Assembly: GCA_016280525.1 (NCBI GenBank)
Contig: JAEEGW010000397.1
Location: 1 to 5,409 of the forward strand
Source of the DNA: Clostridiales bacterium
GTDB lineage: Bacteria > Bacillota > Clostridia > Oscillospirales > CAG-272
Direction: 5' to 3'
Length of the DNA stretch: 5,409 nucleotides
Positions 1 to 5,409 of this stretch are shown piece after piece. Position 1 is the stretch's first letter. Every line of letters starts with the position of its first letter. The position numbers and the translations under genes were made by a program. The notes under the pieces were generated by a model. The model saw nothing but the letters and a program-made list of their open reading frames with translations. It was not told the DNA's origin and did not search any database.

Positions 1-1272
1 CTGCGCGAGTCGGACGCTATAAATTTAACGGCTGACGGGCAGATAATCGCAAAAATGTCTGACCGTGTAAAAGCGCTTTTACCGAAAGACGTTGAAACGT
101 TTGTCGCGCACGCGGTAACGGAAAACGACGCGCTCAACCTCGATCCCGCAGACGCGTACGTCGTAGTCCCTTTCAACGTAATTGACGTTGTGTTCGCCGC
201 GCTTCATTCAAAGAACAAACCGGTAGTCATTTACGCTCCGGCGTTTGCGGAATTCTGGTCCTACGGCCACGTGTTTTATCCGTATTTCATGCGCGACGTA
301 AGAAAAATCGACGCGATGATCGGAATAAAGCCTGACGTTTACCTCTGCGAAAGCGACGAAGCTTTGACCGAATACACGGCGGCGCTGAACGTGAGATTCA
401 AGATAAAGAACACGAAAGTCCTCTGCATAGGCGAGTCGATGTACGAGCCGTATCACAGCTTCAACTGGGGCTACGAGATGGTGCGTCTGATACAGGAAAA
501 ATACGGCGTGCAGTGGAAGCAGATAGGCTCCGACAAGTTTATTGAGATATTCAAAAACAGCAAGCCGGGCAACGCTTCCGCGCTTATAGGCGAGACAAAA
601 GAAAACAGAGTGCCGGAAGAATACGATCTGTCAAATCCCGAAAAGACGTATCAGATCTACAAGAATTTAATAGCCGTTTGCGGCGCGGACGCGTTCACGG
701 TAAACTGCATTGAATCGACCGTACATACCGGCTGCAACACTTCATCCTGCTACGCGTTGTCAAAGCTCAACGACGACGGTATAATAGCCGCCTGCGAAGC
801 GGACGTCACGACGCTTATGAACATGATGATAGTCACCTACGCGACGAACGAGCCCGCGTTCATGTGCAACCCGTATCTGTTCCCGCAGGACGACAAGCTT
901 TTCGTATCTCACTGCACCGCTCCGACGAAGCGCAGCTACGATTCCGAAGAAAAAGACGAGTTCAACATCTACACATATTTTGAAATACGCGATCTGCCGT
1001 GCGGTCTGCAGGTCTTGAAGCAGCCCGGTCCGGTGACAGTTACCGGCATTTCGCACGACGGTATGGACAAGATGGTAATAGTCCGCGGAAATCTTATAAG
1101 GAACACCGCTTTCCCGTCCTGCCGCACGCAGGTGGTGATAGACGTTCCCGGCGGCATCAAAAAGCTTGCCGAATGTTACGAGGGACGCCATTGGGCTCTC
1201 GTTTACGGCGAACAGAGCAAAAAGATCGCGGCGGCGAACGATATGCTCGGAATTGAAAATATTATAATCTGA
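1..1272 (+). CDS. L-fucose/L-arabinose isomerase-like sugar isomerase (5' partial)
   Basis: Probable cytoplasmic aldose-ketose isomerase of the FucI/AraA-like superfamily, in which a divalent metal held by acidic and histidine residues supports the reaction. The frame is open from base 1 and the first ATG (55) has no Shine-Dalgarno site, unlike the other genes here, so the true start lies to the left; 423 sense codons are visible. Counting from the ATG at 55, the family-like C-terminal half shows a CEAD acidic motif (residues 247-250), SHCTAP (285-290) and a closing HWALVYG segment (379-385) followed by an LGIE tail, as is usual at the end of these proteins. The C-terminus therefore looks complete at TGA 1270-1272. 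A hairpin follows, then a separate promoter, so this gene probably ends an upstream transcript. Fold family is fairly sure; the substrate is not, and fucose or arabinose activity should not be assumed. Confidence 0.8.
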   Translation: MRESDAINLTADGQIIAKMSDRVKALLPKDVETFVAHAVTENDALNLDPADAYVVVPFNVIDVVFAALHSKNKPVVIYAPAFAEFWSYGHVFYPYFMRDVRKIDAMIGIKPDVYLCESDEALTEYTAALNVRFKIKNTKVLCIGESMYEPYHSFNWGYEMVRLIQEKYGVQWKQIGSDKFIEIFKNSKPGNASALIGETKENRVPEEYDLSNPEKTYQIYKNLIAVCGADAFTVNCIESTVHTGCNTSSCYALSKLNDDGIIAACEADVTTLMNMMIVTYATNEPAFMCNPYLFPQDDKLFVSHCTAPTKRSYDSEEKDEFNIYTYFEIRDLPCGLQVLKQPGPVTVTGISHDGMDKMVIVRGNLIRNTAFPSCRTQVVIDVPGGIKKLAECYEGRHWALVYGEQSKKIAAANDMLGIENIII

Positions 1273-1282
1273 TTAACAATAA

Positions 1283-1317
1283 GAGGCGGAAGCGTAAATA
1301 ATTCGCGCTTCCGTTTC
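1283..1317 (+). terminator. Terminator-like hairpin after the isomerase gene
   Basis: Ten bases after the isomerase stop codon, 1283-1294 pairs with 1306-1317 in a 12-bp stem. The core is eight perfect pairs (CGGAAGCG with CGCTTCCG), extended outward by two G-U wobbles, one A-U and one G-C pair, with an 11-base loop. The U-tract is poor: three T's lie within the 3' arm and CCTTG follows it. A transcript end between the two units is likely from position, but intrinsic efficiency may be modest. Confidence 0.55.
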
Positions 1318-1342
1318 CCTTGCCCGAAAATTTTAGTATAAT

Positions 1343-1369
1343 TTTGATTTTTGCATTGACAAAATCAAA
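1343..1369. promoter_or_regulatory. Inverted repeat overlapping the -35 box (candidate operator)
   Basis: TTTGATTTT (1343-1351) and AAAATCAAA (1361-1369) form a perfect 9-bp inverted repeat around a 9-base spacer. The -35 hexamer starts at the centre of the repeat and runs into its right arm, so a dimeric protein bound here would compete with RNA polymerase. This is the expected geometry for a substrate-responsive repressor. No regulator gene is visible in the window. The repeat is AT-rich, so chance occurrence is possible. Confidence 0.45.
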
Positions 1370-1384
1370 TCAATGATATATAAT
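1356..1384 (+). promoter_or_regulatory. Consensus sigma-70/SigA promoter of the four-gene operon
   Basis: TTGACA (1356-1361) and TATAAT (1379-1384) both match the vegetative consensus at every base and are separated by exactly 17 bases. Transcription would start near 1391, giving a leader of about 36 bases before the ATG at 1427. The site lies in an AT-rich spacer directly before the Gfo/Idh/MocA gene. So strong a core promoter suggests that control is by repression, in keeping with the overlapping inverted repeat. Confidence 0.85.
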
Positions 1385-1413
1385 TTTTATAACAAATATA
1401 TGGTTAATATAAC

Positions 1414-1418
1414 GGAGG
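1414..1418 (+). promoter_or_regulatory. Ribosome binding site GGAGG, fixes the start at 1427
   Basis: GGAGG lies 8 bases before ATG 1427. It rules against the longer in-frame start at 1373, which falls between the -35 and -10 boxes, upstream of the expected transcript start. Confidence 0.85.
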
Positions 1419-1426
1419 AAACCATT

Positions 1427-2485
1427 ATGAAAGATTTCAGGATCATCATGGCAGGCTGCGGAGATATTGCTTACCGCTGGCTTGACCACATCACCAAAAG
1501 AGACGACTGCGAGATAATCGCAATAGCGGAGAAAAATCCCGCGCGCGCCGAAAATTATATCAAAAGATATAACCTCACACCGGTGCCGCCGATATATTCT
1601 TCGGTAGAGGAAGCTCTTGAAAAAGAACACGGCAACGTTCTTATCGACCTGACTTACGTTACCGTTCATCACGACATCGTGACCACGGCGTTAAGAGCCG
1701 GTTACGACGTTTTAGGCGAAAAGCCGATGGCTTTCACCGTTGACCAGGTCAACGATATGTTAAAGACCGTTGACGAGACCGGAAAGCGTTACTTCGTAAT
1801 GCAGAACCGCCGTTATATCGAGCAGGTCAAAAAGATCCGCGAGCTCGTTCTCTCCGGCATAATGGGCGATCCGTCCTATATCTGCAGCGACATTTTCGTC
1901 TGCGCGGATATGGCGAGCATACGCAACCAGTTCAAATATCCGCAGCTGCAGGACAACAACATCCACAGCTTTGACCTGGCGAGATTCTTAGTCGGCGGCA
2001 AACCTACGTCGGTACATTACCACAGCTTCAACCCGAAGGGCTCCATGTATACCGGAGACGGCGCGGGCGACGCGGTGTTTGAATTTGACAACGGCTGTAT
2101 TTATTCCTTCCGCGGCTACAACGGCACCGAAGGCAACTACACCTCATGGGACAACGTATGGCGCGTCAACTGCGAACGCGGCTCGGTAGTATGGGACGGC
2201 TTCGGCGAGGCGAAATACGAATACTGCGAACACAACGGCGACATTTTCAAGGGCATACCCTTCAAGGGCGGCATAATAGAAAAACCGGCGACCGTACGCG
2301 ACCAGCACGACGGAGCGCTTGAAGATATGTTCGACGCGCTTAAGACCGGCAGAACTCCTCTGCTTGACTGCAAGGACAACGTAAACAGCATCGCCATGGT
2401 GCTTGCAAGCGTAAAGAGCATAGAAGAAAACCGCAAAGTAAATATTAAGGTGAGCGACACGTATCCTTACCTTGTTATCGATTAA
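1427..2485 (+). CDS. Gfo/Idh/MocA family NAD-dependent oxidoreductase
   Basis: A 352-residue cytoplasmic dehydrogenase of the glucose-fructose oxidoreductase/inositol dehydrogenase/MocA family, close to the family's usual 330-390 residues. The N-terminal Rossmann domain (about 1-125) carries GCGDIA (10-15). Glu35, at the end of the second strand, sits where an acid normally holds the adenosine ribose, favouring NAD over NADP (inference). The EKP motif (98-100) supplies Lys99. The substrate domain carries D-N-N-I-H, with Asp176 and His180 spaced as in the Lys-Asp-His catalytic set of inositol 2-dehydrogenase. All key residues are present, so it should be active on a sugar, sugar acid or cyclitol hydroxyl. 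It is first in the operon, 24 bases before the ThDP enzyme gene. The start is set by GGAGG and by the promoter position. An IolG-like role is possible in view of the next gene, but family members vary too much in substrate to name one. Confidence 0.9.
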   Translation: MKDFRIIMAGCGDIAYRWLDHITKRDDCEIIAIAEKNPARAENYIKRYNLTPVPPIYSSVEEALEKEHGNVLIDLTYVTVHHDIVTTALRAGYDVLGEKPMAFTVDQVNDMLKTVDETGKRYFVMQNRRYIEQVKKIRELVLSGIMGDPSYICSDIFVCADMASIRNQFKYPQLQDNNIHSFDLARFLVGGKPTSVHYHSFNPKGSMYTGDGAGDAVFEFDNGCIYSFRGYNGTEGNYTSWDNVWRVNCERGSVVWDGFGEAKYEYCEHNGDIFKGIPFKGGIIEKPATVRDQHDGALEDMFDALKTGRTPLLDCKDNVNSIAMVLASVKSIEENRKVNIKVSDTYPYLVID

Positions 2486-2498
2486 CAAAAATATAAAC

Positions 2499-2503
2499 GG
2501 AGG
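2499..2503 (+). promoter_or_regulatory. Ribosome binding site GGAGG for the ThDP enzyme
   Basis: GGAGG lies 6 bases before ATG 2510, within the 24-base gap after the dehydrogenase stop. It supports that start and efficient translation of the second operon gene. Confidence 0.85.
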
Positions 2504-2509
2504 TAAAGA

Positions 2510-4306
2510 ATGAAACTTACCGGAGGAGAAATAGTCGTAAAAAAGCTTGCTGCTGAAGGCGTGCCTTACATCTTAGGCATACCCGGACACGGTGTTCTCG
2601 GCCTGTTTGATGCCATAAGAAAAGAAGAGGCGGCGGGCAATATCAAATACATACAGGTCAAGCACGAGCAGGCGGCGACCGCCATTGCGGACGGCTATTT
2701 CAGAGTTAAAAAGAAACCGCTCGCGGTATTTGCATCAATAGGCCCCGGCACTTTGAATTTAGGTATAGGTTTAGGAACGGCATACGCCGATTCCACGTCT
2801 TTCTTAGCGCTCTGCGGCGACACGCACGTTCATATGAGCGGCGTGGGCGTCCTTCAGGAGCTTGAACGCTACAAAGACAGCAATATTTTAAGAAGCCTTG
2901 AGCCGCTTTCCAAGCGCGTATGGCGCGCGGAATCCGCAAGGCAGTTATCCCGTATCGTATCAAACGCTTTCCGTGAGATGACCGGCGGCAGAAAAGGTCC
3001 GTGCGTTATCGCGCTGCCTATGGACGTCCAGTCGGAATACGCCGAATCCGGCGTTGAGCCGGCGGCGGCGGAACCCTCGTTCAGCCCGTCCGCGGACGCG
3101 GAAGCGATAAAGAAAGCCGTTGCGCTTATGAAGACCGCGAAGAGACCCGTTATTCTGGCGGGCGGCGGCGCAATGAACGACGGCGCGGGCGACGTTATAG
3201 TCAAGCTCGCGGAAAAATGGGGCGCCGGCATAGTAACGACGCTGGCGGCAAAAGGAACGGTTGCGGAAACTCATCCGCAGTACTGCTTCCACACCGGCTC
3301 AAAAGGCACGGCGATAGGTATAAAGATAGCTTCGTCCGCCGACGTTATACTCGCGCTCGGCACGCGTTTCGCGGACGAGACGACGTGCTCCTACAGAAAA
3401 GGCGCGGCGTTCAGCTTCCCGGACACGAAACTCATACAGGTGGATATTGACGCGCACGAGCTCGGCAAAAACTACGCCGTTGACGTAGGCATCATAGCCG
3501 GAGCAAAAGACGCGGCGGAAAAGATACTTGACAGTTTCGGCGACTTTGACGTAAACAAGGCGTACTTGGACGAGATCAAAGATCTCCGTCAGAAATGGTT
3601 CGACTACGTTGCGTCAAACAGAAGCATTGAAACGAAAGAATTCACGATCTCCAAGCTGATAGGCGTGCTCAACGCCGAGCTTCCGGACGATACGATAATC
3701 GCGACGTCCTCCGGCAACACGCAGGCTCAGCTTTTCCAGGAATACTGCTACAAGAAACCGAACTGCAACCTCACGACCGGCGGCTTCTCCACCATGGGCT
3801 GGGCGTTCCCGGCGGCTATGGGCGCGAAGCTGGCGGCGCCGGAAAGACCCGTTGTATGCCTTGTAGGCGACGGCGACTTCATGATGGTAATGCAGGAGCT
3901 TTCCACGATGGCGCAGTACAACATCCCGATAATCGTCATAGTTGCGGACAACCGCGGCTGGATGGCTATAAAGGATCTGCAGATTGACGTACTCGGAAAA
4001 GAATCCGCTTTCGGCAACGACTTTGAGCAGAACGGACAGAGCTACGATCCCGATTTCAAGACCGTTGCGGAAGCGTTCCATATCAAATCTTATCTTGCGG
4101 ACAGCAAGGACGGCTTTGAGAAAGCGCTGAAGGACGCGCTTGAGACAACAAAGGCGGGCAAGCCCGCGTTCATCCACGTTCCCGTATCCGCGGAATATCC
4201 GTATTCCGGCGGCAAGGCGTTCGGCTGGTGGGACGTTCCGATACCCGCTTACATGGAAGAAAAGAAAAAGAATTACGAGACGGGCAAGCTTGAAGAGACC
4301 GTATAA
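2510..4306 (+). CDS. Thiamine diphosphate-dependent enzyme, acetolactate synthase/IolD-like
   Basis: A 598-residue ThDP enzyme with the three-domain layout of the acetolactate synthase superfamily. The PYR domain (about 1-175) has catalytic Glu53 in KHEQ; the central domain spans about 195-345. The PP domain (about 375-560) has the cofactor motif from GDGDF (453-457) to Asp480-Asn481, plus TMGWAFPAA (428-436). Several features recall trihydroxycyclohexanedione hydrolase (IolD) more than biosynthetic IlvB: GHG (26-28), VLQ (114-116), the DNRGW...LQ stretch (480-491) and a C-terminal WWDVP (573-577), all compared with IolD from memory. It is shorter than IolD (about 640 residues). ThDP enzymes of this type cleave C-C bonds next to a carbonyl, by decarboxylation or by hydrolysis of a cyclic diketone. 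Its neighbours, a dehydrogenase and a split transketolase, argue for catabolism rather than branched-chain amino acid synthesis; no IlvN-type regulatory subunit follows. Family is firm, reaction open. Confidence 0.85.
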   Translation: MKLTGGEIVVKKLAAEGVPYILGIPGHGVLGLFDAIRKEEAAGNIKYIQVKHEQAATAIADGYFRVKKKPLAVFASIGPGTLNLGIGLGTAYADSTSFLALCGDTHVHMSGVGVLQELERYKDSNILRSLEPLSKRVWRAESARQLSRIVSNAFREMTGGRKGPCVIALPMDVQSEYAESGVEPAAAEPSFSPSADAEAIKKAVALMKTAKRPVILAGGGAMNDGAGDVIVKLAEKWGAGIVTTLAAKGTVAETHPQYCFHTGSKGTAIGIKIASSADVILALGTRFADETTCSYRKGAAFSFPDTKLIQVDIDAHELGKNYAVDVGIIAGAKDAAEKILDSFGDFDVNKAYLDEIKDLRQKWFDYVASNRSIETKEFTISKLIGVLNAELPDDTIIATSSGNTQAQLFQEYCYKKPNCNLTTGGFSTMGWAFPAAMGAKLAAPERPVVCLVGDGDFMMVMQELSTMAQYNIPIIVIVADNRGWMAIKDLQIDVLGKESAFGNDFEQNGQSYDPDFKTVAEAFHIKSYLADSKDGFEKALKDALETTKAGKPAFIHVPVSAEYPYSGGKAFGWWDVPIPAYMEEKKKNYETGKLEETV

Positions 4307-4317
4307 AAGGCGTTATT

Positions 4318-5154
4318 ATGGATAAAAAAGCTACTATGAAAGCCGCCGCGGATATACGCAAGCTGTGTATAGAAGAGCTCGCGGCGGCGGGGTACGGTCA
4401 TATAGGCGGCAGTATGTCGATATGCGACATACTGGCGGTGCTGTATACCGATATCCTTGATATAGACCCGAAAGACCCGAAAAAGCCGGACAGGGACTAT
4501 CTCGTCCTCTCAAAAGGTCATTGCGGACCGGCGCTTTACGCAACGCTCGCGTACAAAGGATATTTTGACGTTAGGCAGTTAAAGACGCTCAATCAGGGCG
4601 GTACCTGCTTGCCGAGCCACTGCGACAGACTGAAGACGACAGGTATAGATATAAGCACGGGCTCGCTCGGACAAGGTCTGTCCCTCGGCACCGGCGTAGC
4701 AATGGGCAAAAAGATACAGGGCATAGGCGGCAGAGTTTTCGTTATAGTCGGCGACGGCGAGCTTCAGGAAGGGCAGAACTGGGAGGCGATACAGTTTATC
4801 GCACACAAGAGCCTTTCAAACATCGTGATAATCGTCGACAACAACAAAAGACAGCTTGACGGGTATACAAAGGATATCTGTCAGACGTTTGACTATAAAG
4901 CAAAATTCGAATCTTTCGGAATACACACTTTCGTCGCGGACGGCCATGACGTAGCCGATATTTACGACAAACTGACGGTCGCTGCGAAAACGGGTCCCGC
5001 CGCGGTCATAATGAACACGGAAAAGGGACACGGCTGCAAGTTCTCCGAGATACCCGGCTTCAATCACTATATGGTGATAACAAGGGAAATGGCGGACGAG
5101 GCGATAGCCGAGGTTGACAGAAGACTGGAGGCAAGCTATGGGCAGACTGACTGA
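4318..5154 (+). CDS. Transketolase, N-terminal (ThDP-binding) subunit
   Basis: A 278-residue protein, the normal size for the PP-domain half of a split transketolase; it must pair with the product of the next gene to form the active site. Visible motifs are GHIGGS (27-32), SKGH (65-68), STGSLGQG (113-120), the ThDP/metal motif GDGELQEG (145-152) through Asp174-Asn175-Asn176, DGHD (208-211) and KGHG (237-240). Transketolases move a two-carbon ketol group from a ketose to an aldose. The loop around His101 reads S-H-C-D, then K-T-T-G, where split transketolases usually have G-H-P-D and K-x-P-G, so substrate preference may differ. The gene starts 11 bases after the ThDP enzyme stop with a weak AAAGG site (4306-4310), 7 bases before ATG; an in-frame ATG at 4336 is a less likely start. 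Its 3' end overlaps the next gene by 17 bases. Confidence 0.92.
   Translation: MDKKATMKAAADIRKLCIEELAAAGYGHIGGSMSICDILAVLYTDILDIDPKDPKKPDRDYLVLSKGHCGPALYATLAYKGYFDVRQLKTLNQGGTCLPSHCDRLKTTGIDISTGSLGQGLSLGTGVAMGKKIQGIGGRVFVIVGDGELQEGQNWEAIQFIAHKSLSNIVIIVDNNKRQLDGYTKDICQTFDYKAKFESFGIHTFVADGHDVADIYDKLTVAAKTGPAAVIMNTEKGHGCKFSEIPGFNHYMVITREMADEAIAEVDRRLEASYGQTD
5127..5131 (+). promoter_or_regulatory. Ribosome binding site GGAGG inside the transketolase N-subunit gene
   Basis: GGAGG lies 6 bases before ATG 5138, within the last codons of the upstream subunit gene. It fixes the start of the C-terminal subunit and implies coupled translation of the two halves. Confidence 0.85.
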
Positions 5155-5409
5155 CGGTATCGTTTTGGATACGAAAGAAATGCGCGCGGCTTACTGCGAG
5201 GCTCTTGTCAGCGAAGCGCGTGAAAACAAAAAGATCATCGTCGTTGACGCGGACGTGAGCCACTCGGTAGGAACGGAACCTTTCTATAAGGAATTCCCGG
5301 AGCGCGCCGTAAACTGCGGTATTATGGAGGCGCACGCCATAGGCATGAGCGCCGGTATGTCCGAAACGGGGCTTGTTCCCTTCTTCCACGCTTTCGGCGT
5401 GTTTGCGAC
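5138..5409 (+). CDS. Transketolase, C-terminal (pyrimidine-binding) subunit (3' partial)
   Basis: The first 90 residues of the partner half of the split transketolase; the frame is open to the right edge, and about 220 more residues are expected from the usual size near 310. The start is ATG 5138, preceded by GGAGG and overlapping the end of the N-subunit gene by 17 bases in another frame. Visible features of the PYR domain are the strand and loop VVDADVSHSVGT (35-46), EFPER (52-56) and N-C-G-I-M-E-A (59-65), in which Glu64 is the family's catalytic glutamate that activates the ThDP aminopyrimidine. The segment VPFFHAFGVF (80-89) matches the following conserved strand. It is expected to assemble with the N-subunit in the cytoplasm. 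The donor-site C-terminal domain is not in the window, so phosphate-binding residues cannot be judged. Confidence 0.9.
   Translation, partial: MGRLTDGIVLDTKEMRAAYCEALVSEARENKKIIVVDADVSHSVGTEPFYKEFPERAVNCGIMEAHAIGMSAGMSETGLVPFFHAFGVFA

Noticed and set aside
55..57. ATG 55 as the start of the isomerase gene
   Set aside because: The frame is open from base 1, no Shine-Dalgarno sequence precedes this ATG, and FucI-like proteins are longer than the 405 residues it would give. The gene is treated as 5' partial.
1337..1342. A second TATAAT as an alternative -10 box
   Set aside because: No acceptable -35 hexamer lies 16-18 bases upstream (the bases there read TTTCCC), whereas the site at 1379 has a perfect partner.
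1385..1413. Imperfect dyad TTATAAC...GTTAATATAA in the leader
   Set aside because: The arms match only with an internal insertion and lie in very AT-rich sequence, so they are not distinguishable from chance.
1385..1426. A thiamine (TPP) riboswitch controlling the ThDP enzymes
   Set aside because: The leader is only about 36 bases, too short for a THI element, and no THI-box sequence is visible; these enzymes use the cofactor rather than make it.
1318..1426. Catabolite-responsive (cre) element near the promoter
   Set aside because: No match with the required central CG and flanking TG/CA spacing was found in this spacer.
3614..4177. A 187-codon open frame on the minus strand within the ThDP enzyme gene
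   Set aside because: It lies wholly opposite conserved ThDP-binding sequence, shows no recognisable motif, and fits a codon-bias shadow in GC-rich coding sequence.
2510..4306. Naming the ThDP gene iolD or ilvB
   Set aside because: It shares features with both families but is shorter than IolD, and no partner genes of either pathway are visible, so a symbol would overstate what is known.

Overview
This window looks like a catabolic locus from an uncultured, probably anaerobic member of the Bacillota (Clostridia type). That placement is an inference from three things: strong GGAGG ribosome-binding sites, a fully consensus sigma-70/SigA promoter in an AT-rich spacer between moderately GC-rich genes, and a transketolase split into two genes. 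No rRNA or other taxonomic marker is present. All genes are on the + strand.

Layout: (1) positions 1-1272 hold the 3' part of an L-fucose/L-arabinose isomerase-like sugar isomerase; its frame is open to the left edge, so its start lies outside. (2) Positions 1273-1426 are a 154-bp regulatory spacer. It has a terminator-like hairpin, then a perfect 9-bp inverted repeat overlapping the -35 box of a TTGACA-N17-TATAAT promoter, then a short leader with GGAGG. (3) An apparent four-gene operon follows: a Gfo/Idh/MocA dehydrogenase (1427-2485), a ThDP enzyme of the acetolactate synthase/IolD type (2510-4306), a transketolase N-terminal subunit (4318-5154), and a transketolase C-terminal subunit (from 5138, cut by the right edge).

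How the genes may work together (inference): the dehydrogenase oxidises a sugar or cyclitol hydroxyl, the IolD-like enzyme cleaves a C-C bond of a keto intermediate, and the split transketolase moves two-carbon ketol units into central metabolism. The upstream isomerase would interconvert an aldose and a ketose of the same or a related pathway. The gene set resembles parts of inositol and unusual-sugar catabolism but matches no complete pathway I can name, so the substrate is unknown. No RNA genes, mobile elements, CRISPR arrays or broken genes were seen.
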